Source of the DNA: Umezawaea endophytica
Lineage (GTDB): Bacteria > Actinomycetota > Actinomycetes > Mycobacteriales > Pseudonocardiaceae
Assembly: GCF_025061645.1 (NCBI RefSeq)
Contig: NZ_JANYMP010000029.1
Span: 70,298 to 119,311, forward strand
Direction: 5' to 3'
DNA length: 49,014 bases
Part shown: positions 9,354 to 17,227 of the stretch, in pieces
How the letters are laid out: each line of letters begins with the position of its first letter
Position numbering within the stretch: the first letter of the stretch is position 1
The notes under the pieces: generated by a model
Database searches by the model: none
Told to the model about the DNA's origin: nothing
The model's input: only the letters and a program-made list of their open reading frames with translations
Translations under genes and position numbers: made by a program

Positions 9354-9983
9354 GGGAACCTCCAAGTTCGCCTTGCGGACTCGTCCTCGCAGCTTTTCGA
9401 CCGGGGTGCCCCAGAACACCCGCACCCCTGACCGTTCAGGCCAGCGACCGAACTGACAAGTACCTCCGGCATCTCCTGGTGATTCCGCAGTGCGGATCCC
9501 GCTTCCGCTGGTCGGGTCCGACACCGGGATCGCACCGGAATGCCTTTACAACGCGGCATCCGACGGAATCGGACGCCGCCGATCGCCGAGCGGCGACACC
9601 GCCACGGCCTGCACCACACCGCCCGCGGCGGAATCGATTGCCACCACTTCCGCCATCGGAGACGGCCGCCTCCCCGGACCTTGGTGATTTCCCTACACAT
9701 CCGCACGGGCGGCGGTCGGACGAAGAATCGTCGATAACATCGGCGGCATGCGCGGCCCACGCCTTCCGAGCTAGATGGGAAACACCCACCGACGACCGAG
9801 AACGCATCCGCGCCGTCCATTTCCGCACCGGTTCCCGCCGAACCAGGTCGCTTCTCGACCAATCCCGCACAGGTCCGGAACCCGGTGCCGCCACCGCTTT
9901 CCCCGCACGGCCGGGGTCGCCCCGCGGCGGCCCGGCCGCCCGGTGAGTGGGTGCCGGAACCACCAGGCCGAGGAGGTTGTCCG
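9354..9983. promoter_or_regulatory. 630-bp divergent control region
   Basis: The shared upstream region of the 93-aa gene (leftward) and the ATPase-less LuxR gene (rightward). It contains both ribosome sites: GGAGG 5 bases before the GTG at 9353, and AGGAGG at 9971-9976, 7 bases before the ATG at 9984. Long open frames run through it on both strands but are high-GC artefacts. I could not assign clear -35/-10 pairs or an operator. Confidence 0.45.
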
Positions 9984-11855
9984 ATGAACACGGCGAAGAA
10001 CACCGCACTGCACCACACCCTCGCAGAGCTCCGCCGCTGCCTTGTGCTGCTGCACGCGAAGCACGGCAACCACGCGGTGATCCAGCGCCTCGCGAACGGG
10101 CTCGGGCGGCTGGAGATCGACGCGGCGGACCTGCCAGGTGCTCGGCGCGGACCCGCCGACGAGGTGTTGCCGAACGCGACCCCGGCACCGTGGCTCCACG
10201 TGGTGCAGCAGGGCGCGGACGGCGAGGTGGCGAAGTGGGCGCTGCTCGACGACCAGGTCGAGGACGCGCTCGAGTACCTGGAACTCGCGATCCGCGACCG
10301 CACCGACGAGGTCCCCTTCGAGCTCACGATGATGCTGGTGCGCCTCAGGTTCCGACTCAGCCCGGCCTCCGTGCTCCAGCAGGTGCCCGCACTGGCGGAG
10401 GCCATGCGCGAGGGCAGGTTGCACGGCCGCGGCCTGCTCTGGTTCGTGCGCTTCCTCGTCCTGAACGGCCGGGTGGACGACGTCGCCGCGGGCTTGACGC
10501 GGCTCGTCGAGCGGATGGACGAACTGGACGAGCACAGCGTGGCCGAACTGATGAGCACCCGGATGTGGGCCGCTTACTCGCACCCCGACCTCGCTCGCGT
10601 GCTGCCCTCGGTGCCGATCGGCTCCGACCGGTCGCCGGTCGACGTGGACGCGCCGGTCCGCGCGGCCACCGCGTTGGCAGATTTGGTCGGCCGTGAACTC
10701 GACGACGCGGCGGAGGACGCGGAGCGCGTACTGAAGGAGGCCGATCCCGTCGAGCGGCCGGGCGAGGCCGTCCGCGAGGCGCTGCACACGCTGCTGCACC
10801 TGGAGAAGTTCCACCGGGTGAAGTCCTGGTGCGACACCTTCTTGACCGACGGTCCCGAGTCGTCCGGCCCACCGGACTGGCGGCGAGAGCTGGCGGCGAT
10901 CCGCGCCCAGGCCGCGCTGCGCACAGGTGACCTGCCCGCTGCCCGCGAGTACGCGCGATTCGCGCTGGAGAGAACCGCCTCCGGCACCAGCGGTGCCGAC
11001 ATCGGCATGGCGCTCGGCACGCTGGTGCAGGCGAGCACCGCGATGGGAAAGCTCACCGAGGCCACCGAGACCTTGGCTCTCGGTGTACCCCAAAACCTCT
11101 ACCGCGCCCAGCACGGGTTGCAGCACTACTTGTTCGCCAAGGCCTGTCACCACCTGGCCACGCGGCAGCTACCCGAGGCGCTGAACGACTTCCTCTCCTG
11201 CGGCGAACTGATGGTGGCGTGGAAGGTGGACTCGCCAGGGATCCTGCCGTGGCGCACCGGCGCCGCCGAGGTGTACCTGCTGCTGGGCAACCAGGCCAAG
11301 GCTCGGGAACTGGTCGACGAGCAGCTAGCGCTGCCGGTGGCCGGGCCGTCACTCTCGCACGGCACGGCCTTGCGGATCAAGGCCGCCACGGTACGACCGC
11401 GGCGACGCTCCCAGTTGCTGCACCAAGCGCTGGACGAACTCCAGGCCGCGGGCGGGCAGTTGGAGGTCGCCCGCGTGATGGCCGACCTGAGCCGCCTCCA
11501 CCACGAACTGGGGGAACGCGGCCGAGCGCGGGTGACCATCCGACGGGCCTGGTGGCTCGCCAAGGCCTGCCAGGCGGAGCCGCTGTGCGACGAACTGTTC
11601 CCCGACCGGAGCCGCGCGGCGAGCAGACCGGAGGCCAACGAGGTCGAGGTGGGCCCCGCCGCGCTGTCCGACGCCGAACGGCGAGTCGCGGAACTGGCCG
11701 CGCTCGGGCACACCAACCGGGAGATCGCCAACAAGCTCTACGTCACGACCAGCACCGTCGAGCAACACCTGACGAAGGCGTACCGGAAGCTGAAGGTCAC
11801 ACACCGCAGAAGCCTGCCCGCCGTGATGTCCAACGACGTCATCTCCACCGCCTGA
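9984..11855 (+). CDS. ATPase-less LAL-like LuxR regulator
   Basis: A 623-aa regulator. The ATG at 9984 is fixed by AGGAGG 7 bases upstream; the open frame extends further back without coding character. Residues about 1-60 form the domain shared with the divergent 93-aa protein. Residues about 60-540 are helical repeats that resemble the distal core of LALs (SCGELMVAWKVDSPGILPW compares with DCGQLLEDAGWSNPVLHPW in the LAL at 1303-4191). The C-terminus is a LuxR HTH (TNREIANKLYV, TVEQHLTKAYRKLKV). No Walker A or B motif exists anywhere, so the N-terminal NTPase of normal LALs (900-1000 aa) has been replaced by the short domain. It presumably acts as a DNA-binding regulator independent of ATP. 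Confidence 0.88.
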   Translation: MNTAKNTALHHTLAELRRCLVLLHAKHGNHAVIQRLANGLGRLEIDAADLPGARRGPADEVLPNATPAPWLHVVQQGADGEVAKWALLDDQVEDALEYLELAIRDRTDEVPFELTMMLVRLRFRLSPASVLQQVPALAEAMREGRLHGRGLLWFVRFLVLNGRVDDVAAGLTRLVERMDELDEHSVAELMSTRMWAAYSHPDLARVLPSVPIGSDRSPVDVDAPVRAATALADLVGRELDDAAEDAERVLKEADPVERPGEAVREALHTLLHLEKFHRVKSWCDTFLTDGPESSGPPDWRRELAAIRAQAALRTGDLPAAREYARFALERTASGTSGADIGMALGTLVQASTAMGKLTEATETLALGVPQNLYRAQHGLQHYLFAKACHHLATRQLPEALNDFLSCGELMVAWKVDSPGILPWRTGAAEVYLLLGNQAKARELVDEQLALPVAGPSLSHGTALRIKAATVRPRRRSQLLHQALDELQAAGGQLEVARVMADLSRLHHELGERGRARVTIRRAWWLAKACQAEPLCDELFPDRSRAASRPEANEVEVGPAALSDAERRVAELAALGHTNREIANKLYVTTSTVEQHLTKAYRKLKVTHRRSLPAVMSNDVISTA

Positions 11856-12038
11856 CGGCCCCGCGATGCTGGCGCGAGCAAGCGCTGGACAAGGCACCGG
11901 GAATGGCGCTGTCCCAGGCAGACTTCGTGCGGATAGTCCCAACTGGACACCCGATCACGACAACCTCCACCACGGGCATCAGCCTGTCCGGCTCCTTGTC
12001 GCATGTGGACGATTCGATGAGCGCCCGACGAACCGATC

Positions 12039-12246
12039 GTGCCCAGCCACGCCTACGAGCATGTCCTTACCGTTCTCGGCACAGCACCCGACGGCATGCG
12101 CGCCAAGGACATCTGCTTGGCCCTCGACATCGAACCCTGCCCAAACCCGTCGAAGGCACCCGCGCAGGCTCAAACGCCTGATCGGCCACGAACTCGTACC
12201 GGAACCTCAGCGCGGAATGTTCACCCTGATCCAGAGACGGACCTGA
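12039..12246 (+). pseudogene. Frameshifted remnant of a short HTH-like protein
   Basis: Three frames must be joined to read a single protein. The first part (from GTG 12039) reads TVLGTAPDGMRAKDICLALD; a second frame then gives LPKPVEGTR; a third gives RLKRLIGHELVPEPQRGMF and stops near 12246. This matches the pattern of short actinobacterial winged-helix-like proteins (RAKDVCxALD, PKxxEGTRxKLKRL, GLFTL) often seen beside transposases. Two frameshifts make it a decayed copy. The family assignment is from memory of the pattern, with no name attached. Confidence 0.6.
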
Positions 12247-12272
12247 TTTCCCGAACCTCCCTCTGAGGCCGA

Positions 12273-12959
12273 TCAATCGGCCCTGCGGGCCGCCTGCATC
12301 AGCGGGAGGATGTTGGTGAGCGTGTGGTGGCGGTTCTCCGGGCTGGTCGCCGCGACGAGGTCCACCCGCGGGTCCCACGGGTGCTCGAGCATGCCGGCCA
12401 CCGCACGGGCAGTGTCGGTGTTCTCCAGCCGGTCGACCAGGTGCAGTGCCATGTCGATGCCTGCGGTGATGCCCGCGCTGGTCACCACCGGGCCAGCGTC
12501 CACCCAGCGCCGGTCGCGGACGACCTCGACCTTCGGGTGCTGCCCGGCCAACTCGTCCAGGACGAGCCAGTGGGAGGTGGCGGCGCGGCCGTCGAGCAGA
12601 CCGGCCGCGGCGTAGACCATCGCGCCGTTGCAGACCGAGGTCATGATCGTGCCGTGCTCGGCGAGGGCCCGCATCCGGGCCAGATGGGTCTGGTCGGCGT
12701 ACAGCGTGTCGATGCCCGCGCCGCCGGGGTGCACGATGAGGTCGGGCCGAGGCTCGTCGTCGATCCCGCCGTCCGGGGTGACCGTCAACCCCAGCGCACA
12801 GCGTACGGGCGCCCCGTCGAGGCTGGCCGTACGCACGCTCACCGGACGGGTCGCCACCGTCTGCCAGATCCGGAGCGTCTCCCACGGGCCGGTGAAGTCC
12901 AACTCCTCGACACCGTCGAAAAGGAGCACGGTGATGCGGTAGGGCCGTGTGTCCGTCAT
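12273..12959 (-). CDS. DJ-1/PfpI family protein (isonitrile hydratase-like)
   Basis: A 228-aa cytosolic protein of the DJ-1/PfpI (class I glutamine amidotransferase-like) superfamily. The ATG at 12959 follows GAAGGA with 8 bases spacing. The nucleophile elbow is SVCNGA, followed by GLLDGRAATSHW, the usual nucleophilic Cys and nearby His region. The opening RITVLLFDGVEELDFTGPWE is characteristic of the isonitrile hydratase/ThiJ-like subgroup, but the substrate cannot be decided. It is divergent from the GlxA-type regulator at 13030 (70 bp between starts), which is probably its controller; the two share the DJ-1 fold. Confidence 0.88.
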   Translation of the reverse strand: MTDTRPYRITVLLFDGVEELDFTGPWETLRIWQTVATRPVSVRTASLDGAPVRCALGLTVTPDGGIDDEPRPDLIVHPGGAGIDTLYADQTHLARMRALAEHGTIMTSVCNGAMVYAAAGLLDGRAATSHWLVLDELAGQHPKVEVVRDRRWVDAGPVVTSAGITAGIDMALHLVDRLENTDTARAVAGMLEHPWDPRVDLVAATSPENRHHTLTNILPLMQAARRAD

Positions 12960-13029
12960 GCCCTCATCCTTCGTGCCCCGCCCCGCCCCGACGAGAAGCA
13001 GGAATGCCCCTGATCGATAGGATTCCGCC

Positions 13030-14166
13030 ATGACCGGTTCGTCCAGGCGGCGCCATCGCATCGCGGTGCTCGCCCTCGACGGTGTGCAGCCGATGGAAGT
13101 CGGCATGCCGTTCCAGACCTTCGGCCTCCACGACAGCCGCTACGACGTCATCTTGTGCGGGCAGTCCGCCGGGCCGGTCGAGACCCTCAACGGCTGGTCG
13201 CTCACCGCGCCGTACGGCCTCGACGAGGTGGTCACGGCGGACACGGTGATCGTGCCGGCCTACCGGGGCTCGGAGCGGGACACCCCACCGGATGCCACCC
13301 CGGACGTGCGCGACGCGCTCCGCGAGGCGCACTCCCGTGGCGCGCGGATCGCCACCATCTGCGCGGGCGCGTTCGCCCTGGCCTCCACCGGCCTGCTCGA
13401 CGGCAAGCGCGCGACCACCCACTGGCTGCTCACCGATGAGCTAGCCCGCCGGCATCCGCGCGTCGAGGTGGATCCCGGCGTGCTCTACGTCGACAACGGT
13501 TCCCTGATCACCTCGGCCGGGGTGGCCAGCGGCATCGACCTCTGCCTGCACCTTCTGCGCCGGGACTGCGGCGCGGCCACGGCCACGTCGATCGCCCGCG
13601 GAATTGTGGCCGCGCCACACCGCGAGGGCGGACAGGCACAGTACGTGACCCGCCCGCCCGCGCCACCGAACCGCACCGAGCTGAGCGCGACCCTGGAGTG
13701 GGCCCTGCGCCGCCTCGACACCCCGCTGACGGTCGCCGAGTTGGCCGCGCACGCTGTGGTCGCCGAGCGCACGTTCGCCCGGATGTTCACCGCGCAGCTC
13801 GGGGTCAGCCCGATCAAGTGGCTCACGGCCGCCCGGATCAGCCGCGCCCGCGAACTACTCGAGACGACCGACGCCGGCATAGACCACGTCGGCCAGGCAT
13901 GCGGTCTGGGAACCCCGGCGAATTTCCGCCACCACTTCCGGCTCGCGACAGGAACCACCCCGACCGACTACCGCCGCACCTTCTCATCCCGCACCCCCCA
14001 CCCGGTGTCCACGCCTCGCCGAAGAGGGTTGCTGGCGGAGTTGCAGGCGGAGTTGCAGGCGGACTTGCCCGGACCGCTTGGCCCTGGGCGGACATCAGCA
14101 CCACGATCGCCCGCCATCGGGTCGAACCCTGGCGGCGCGAACGGGCGTGTGCGCGGGGCCTGCTGA
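13030..14166 (+). CDS. GlxA-family AraC-type regulator
   Basis: A 378-aa transcriptional activator with an N-terminal DJ-1/PfpI-like sensor (TICAGAFALASTGLLDGK, then THW) and a C-terminal AraC HTH pair (residues about 220-320, ending at GTTPTDYRR). The ATG at 13030 has AGGA 7 bases upstream, and also a TAGGAT box 6 bases upstream, so it may be leaderless. After about residue 322 the protein has an atypical tail with a 12-bp DNA repeat and runs into a transposase remnant, so the C-terminus has probably been altered by an old insertion. It likely regulates the divergent PfpI gene. Confidence 0.9.
   Translation: MTGSSRRRHRIAVLALDGVQPMEVGMPFQTFGLHDSRYDVILCGQSAGPVETLNGWSLTAPYGLDEVVTADTVIVPAYRGSERDTPPDATPDVRDALREAHSRGARIATICAGAFALASTGLLDGKRATTHWLLTDELARRHPRVEVDPGVLYVDNGSLITSAGVASGIDLCLHLLRRDCGAATATSIARGIVAAPHREGGQAQYVTRPPAPPNRTELSATLEWALRRLDTPLTVAELAAHAVVAERTFARMFTAQLGVSPIKWLTAARISRARELLETTDAGIDHVGQACGLGTPANFRHHFRLATGTTPTDYRRTFSSRTPHPVSTPRRRGLLAELQAELQADLPGPLGPGRTSAPRSPAIGSNPGGANGRVRGAC
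14028..14063 (+). repeat. Three tandem 12-bp units in the GlxA tail
   Basis: The unit GTTGCWGGCGGA occurs three times head to tail (one with T, two with A), encoding LAELQAEL-type repeats at the end of the GlxA-like protein. A fourth, decayed unit may follow. It lies between the conserved AraC domain and the transposase remnant. Confidence 0.8.
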
Positions 14167-14320
14167 AGCCGATCGCGGGAAAGAACGGTTGGACACTGGC
14201 GGAAGTGGCCGGGGAATCCACGCCGGATGGATGGAATGCAGCGGCTGCTCAACGCCGTGTCGTGGGACGCCGACGGTGTCTGGAACGGTCTCCGCGCCTA
14301 TGGGGTGGAGCAGCTCGGCG
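14090..14320 (+). pseudogene. IS701-family transposase remnant, frameshifted
   Basis: Reading one frame gives the IS701-like N-terminal pattern RVEPWRRERACARGLL, then GKNGWTLAEVAGESTPDG. The next frame continues with MQRLLNAVSWDADGV and LRAYGVEQLG, which in IS701 transposases follows directly. The break coincides with a tandem GGAT duplication at 14225-14235 (GGATGGATGGA), a 4-bp insertion that explains the frameshift. Only residues equivalent to about 20-85 of a full transposase remain; no DDE region or terminal repeats are seen. It overlaps the 3' end of the GlxA-like gene in another frame. Confidence 0.7.
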
Positions 14321-14395
14321 TGCAAGAGTGGACGAGCAGAACGCCGGTGATCGAGCCGGTGACCGTGATCAACTGTCCGGCCTGATCGTTCGCCG

Positions 14396-15208
14396 TCAAG
14401 GGGTCTCGAGTGCGGGCTCGACCCAGGCCCCACTGACATCCACGCAAGCGGCGGCGGAAGTCCGCAGGGTCACCCGCCGCACACCCGCGAGTTTCGCCTC
14501 CAGTTCCTCGGCCGACTTCACCGGCAGAGTGATCGAGGCCACCGTGACGCCGTCGGCGATCACCGCGAACGTGACCGGCGCTCCGGTCGGCGTGTCGCGC
14601 ACGGCGACCTTCGTGGTGAGCCTCCCGGAGAAGCCGCCGAGGTCGTAGGTCTCCACCAGCACACCGGGAACGCCGTTCACGCAGGACAGGTGTGCGATCT
14701 TGGCCTCGAAGCCGGGTTTGTTCTCGACGGTGACGGTCTCATCGCTCAACACCCGCCCGTCCAACGGCGTGAGCCGGGCCAGCGGACCAGGGGACGCGAC
14801 CTCCGCGGAGGGTGCCGTGCTCGATGGAACACTGCTCGAGGTGGTCGTCGTGGTAGGTGAGGGCTGGGTCCACGGAGACGATGGCGCCGACCCGGTGGGC
14901 GACGACCCGAACGGGATGCCCACGGCGACGCCCAGTGCCGTCACCGCGACGATTCCGACGATCACCGCACCCCAGACCAATCCCGAGGTGGTATGAACGT
15001 GCACACCACCCTCGATCGCCCCGGCTTGGACAACAGGTGACTTGGCCGCGTTGGACGTGCCAGTCGATGGCCCGTCTAATCGGGTCACGGCCGCAGTGTG
15101 GTGATGGTGTACGACCACGTCCCTTCCCGCTTGGACGACCTTGCTGGAGTTCGAGGCGTCCGCCGACTGCTGAGCGACGAGCGGATCCGGCCTGGATTCA
15201 TGGTCCAC
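14396..15208 (-). CDS. Single-pass membrane protein with two VVQAG motifs
   Basis: A 270-aa hypothetical protein; the GTG at 15208 is the first plausible start and its ribosome site is weak. The cytoplasmic N-terminus (about 75 aa) holds two similar motifs, VVQAGRDVVVHHHH and VVQAGAIEGGVHVHT, of a type found in actinobacterial signalling or effector proteins. A hydrophobic segment (residues about 78-100, LVWGAVIVGIVAVTALGVAV) is the transmembrane helix. A Thr/Ser/Pro-rich linker (about 101-140) leads to a predicted extracellular domain of about 120 aa with two cysteines. No enzyme motif is visible and I do not recognise a named family. Confidence 0.75.
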   Translation of the reverse strand: MDHESRPDPLVAQQSADASNSSKVVQAGRDVVVHHHHTAAVTRLDGPSTGTSNAAKSPVVQAGAIEGGVHVHTTSGLVWGAVIVGIVAVTALGVAVGIPFGSSPTGSAPSSPWTQPSPTTTTTSSSVPSSTAPSAEVASPGPLARLTPLDGRVLSDETVTVENKPGFEAKIAHLSCVNGVPGVLVETYDLGGFSGRLTTKVAVRDTPTGAPVTFAVIADGVTVASITLPVKSAEELEAKLAGVRRVTLRTSAAACVDVSGAWVEPALETP

Positions 15209-15274
15209 GGGAAGATTCTGCCCCGCAGCGACTCACCGCTCCGGACCCCCGTCACGTTTCCCGACCCAACTGCG

Positions 15275-15302
15275 GCCCCGCCCGCAATAGTGCGGCCGGG
15301 GC
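15275..15302 (-). terminator. Second of two tandem hairpins after the catabolic operon
   Basis: Arms GCCCCGCCCGCA and TGCGGCCGGGGC around an ATAG tetraloop, with one mismatch in 12 pairs. It lies about 190 bases past the DUF4387 stop and just before the membrane-protein gene, so it may insulate the two units. Confidence 0.45.
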
Positions 15303-15374
15303 AAGCTCGACGAGCCCGCCGTGGAACTGGTTCCGCAACTGCGTCCAGGTTCGGTCCGCTGGACTCGGAACTTG

Positions 15375-15405
15375 CAGTAGGGCGGGGTGACCACCCGCCC
15401 TACTG
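15375..15405 (-). terminator. Perfect 12-bp hairpin after the catabolic operon
   Basis: CAGTAGGGCGGG and its exact complement CCCGCCCTACTG surround a 7-base loop, about 85 bases beyond the DUF4387 stop on the minus strand. The strong stem without a T-run fits an actinobacterial terminator for the four-gene operon. Confidence 0.6.
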
Positions 15406-15489
15406 TTCAGGCGACGAGCCGTCGATAGCTGACGTAGGCCAAGATCCACAGACCAATGGCGAGGGTCCTCTTTGGTCACCCAGCGCCCG

Positions 15490-15825
15490 CTACTCCCCCA
15501 GCACCCTCATACGCGCCAACGGGACGTGGTGCTGACCGGCGTGAATATCGCGGTCTCGAAGCGAACCCTGGCTGATCGGGCGCGGGAAGGACACCTTCAC
15601 GACGTTGAGCGAGGGGATCCGGAAGATCTGGATGGAGCGGGCGTCCACGCCGTAGAGCCCGCTCACCACCTGTTCGTTGATGAAGGACTCGTCCGCGACG
15701 ATCGCATAGCCTTCGGAGTCGCGCATGAACAGCTCCATGGTGACCCAGAACGGACCGGCGTTCTTGGAGCGCACCTCGATCGCCAGGTCGGCGAGCGTAC
15801 GTCCCTCCGCAAGGGTCTCAGACAT
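15490..15825 (-). CDS. DUF4387 family protein
   Basis: An 111-aa protein that matches the DUF4387 family by its opening (LADLAIEVRSKNAGPFWVT), the central SGLYGVD segment and the end of the fold (NVVKVSFPRP). The ATG at 15825 overlaps the end of the AtuA-like gene by 8 bases, so translation is coupled. DUF4387 proteins are commonly encoded beside AtuA-like (DUF1446) proteins, and here they are contiguous. Their biochemical function is not established; a two-subunit enzyme with the AtuA-like partner is an inference from constant pairing. Confidence 0.85.
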   Translation of the reverse strand: MSETLAEGRTLADLAIEVRSKNAGPFWVTMELFMRDSEGYAIVADESFINEQVVSGLYGVDARSIQIFRIPSLNVVKVSFPRPISQGSLRDRDIHAGQHHVPLARMRVLGE

Positions 15826-17227
15826 AACTGGCCTCTCCCATCTTGGTGCGGAACAGCTTGGTGGGGGTTGTGTCGACGGCGTGGTTCAGCACGAACTCGT
15901 ACGCGGGTCCGCGCTCGATCTCGGCCGGGGAGTAGGGGAAAGCCAGACTGGGCAGGTAGTCCATGTCATGGGCGGGCAGGTGGAGCATGAGTGGATTGGC
16001 GACTTTCGCGACGGCGGTGGCGGTCGCCTGGTCACCGGCGTTGACGAGCAGCATCACTCCGACTTCCCGCGGAGGTGCGGACTCGGGCTCGAGTTCGTCG
16101 AGCACCGCGTTGTGGCCGTAGAGACGGATGTCGAAGGCGTACTCGGACGGTTCGAGTTCCAGCGTCTGCCTGACTCGACCGATGATCGTCTCGCGCAAGA
16201 ACCCCGCCCAAGCGTCGATCTGACCGAGGATGATCGGGTCTCGGACCGCGCTGAAGGAAACGGTCTCGAAGCCCGAGATCCGAGCCCCCTCCAGCTTGAT
16301 CGTGTACTGGTCGGCCACGTGGAACCGCGAGCCCTCCACCCGCACGACGCGGTCGTCAACCGCGGTGTAGACGGCGTCTCGGACGTCAAGCGTGCCGTCA
16401 GGCTCGCGCATCTCGAACGGGTTGACCGTCTCGTAGAGCATGTGGGCCGCCACGGAGATCGGGGTGCACGCCGCGTCCGGGCTCAGGGGCTCGATCGAGA
16501 ACCCGGTCGCGTCGATCGTGGCGAGCACCCCACCCTCACGCGGATTGGTCGTGCACAGACCGCCACACTCGACGATCTTCGCGGCGTGCCAGGTCGGACC
16601 CGCGGGCATCCCCTTCATCAGCGGGTACGCCGCAGCAACCGCGGTGTCGGTAGCACGCCCGGCCAGCACGACCTGCGCTCCGCCCTGGAGGGCTTCCACG
16701 ATCGGCTCATGCCCCATGACCCCGACGATGTGGGTGCAGCTCTCGAGCGTCTCCGAGTCGAGTTCTCCCGCCGGTGCCAGAGCGCGAACACGGCCGGCGG
16801 CCACGTCGTCCTTCAGGTGGGCCGCGTCCTGCTCGCTGTAAATTCGCGCGACCTTGAGGTCGATGCCTTCCTCCCTCATCACATCCGCGACGATTCCGGC
16901 GACCCAATCCACCCCCTTGTCGGTACCGCTGGTGCCACAGGAACCCACGATGAGTGGAATGTTCGCTCGGGCGGACGCCCTGAGCAGGTGGCGAAGGTCG
17001 CGCTTGACCGCTTGCGCCGTGGACTTCGAGCTCGCCGAACCCAGGTAGTAGGGCCCGCTGTCGGTCGATCCACCATCCACGCTGATGACATCGGCACCGA
17101 GTTCGAGGCCACGCTCGATGGTGGCCTCCGGAAATCCGCTACCCAGCATCCCGGTGGCGGCAAGCACCCGGACCACGTCTCCTGGTCGGTTGTCCATCTT
17201 CTCTCCCTGTGTAGTCGACGTAGTCAT
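15818..17227 (-). CDS. AtuA-like (DUF1446) acyclic terpene utilisation family protein
   Basis: A 469-aa member of the AtuA/DUF1446 family, named after an acyclic terpene utilisation gene of Pseudomonas but of unproven chemistry. The typical N-terminal pattern is visible (GSGFPEATIERGLELGADVI, then DGGSTDSGPYYLG), as are later SCGTSGTDKG and VLAGRATDTAV segments. The ATG at 17227 overlaps the upstream dehydrogenase stop (ATGA); an ATG ten codons later (MDNRPGD) has GGGAG nearby and is an alternative. It sits between a hydroxyacid dehydrogenase and its DUF4387 partner. I infer a catabolic role on a hydroxy- or oxo-acid. Confidence 0.87.
   Translation of the reverse strand: MTTSTTQGEKMDNRPGDVVRVLAATGMLGSGFPEATIERGLELGADVISVDGGSTDSGPYYLGSASSKSTAQAVKRDLRHLLRASARANIPLIVGSCGTSGTDKGVDWVAGIVADVMREEGIDLKVARIYSEQDAAHLKDDVAAGRVRALAPAGELDSETLESCTHIVGVMGHEPIVEALQGGAQVVLAGRATDTAVAAAYPLMKGMPAGPTWHAAKIVECGGLCTTNPREGGVLATIDATGFSIEPLSPDAACTPISVAAHMLYETVNPFEMREPDGTLDVRDAVYTAVDDRVVRVEGSRFHVADQYTIKLEGARISGFETVSFSAVRDPIILGQIDAWAGFLRETIIGRVRQTLELEPSEYAFDIRLYGHNAVLDELEPESAPPREVGVMLLVNAGDQATATAVAKVANPLMLHLPAHDMDYLPSLAFPYSPAEIERGPAYEFVLNHAVDTTPTKLFRTKMGEASYV

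Noticed and set aside
9350-11153. Long minus-strand open frames of 402 and 460 codons opposite the ATPase-less LuxR gene
   Set aside because: They are antisense shadows of a high-GC gene: Arg/Ser/Pro- or Gln/His-rich, no family resemblance, no ribosome sites, while the plus strand has clear HTH and core motifs.
15252-15479. Minus-strand 75-codon frame downstream of the DUF4387 gene
   Set aside because: It spans both hairpins and has no ribosome site or resemblance to a family.
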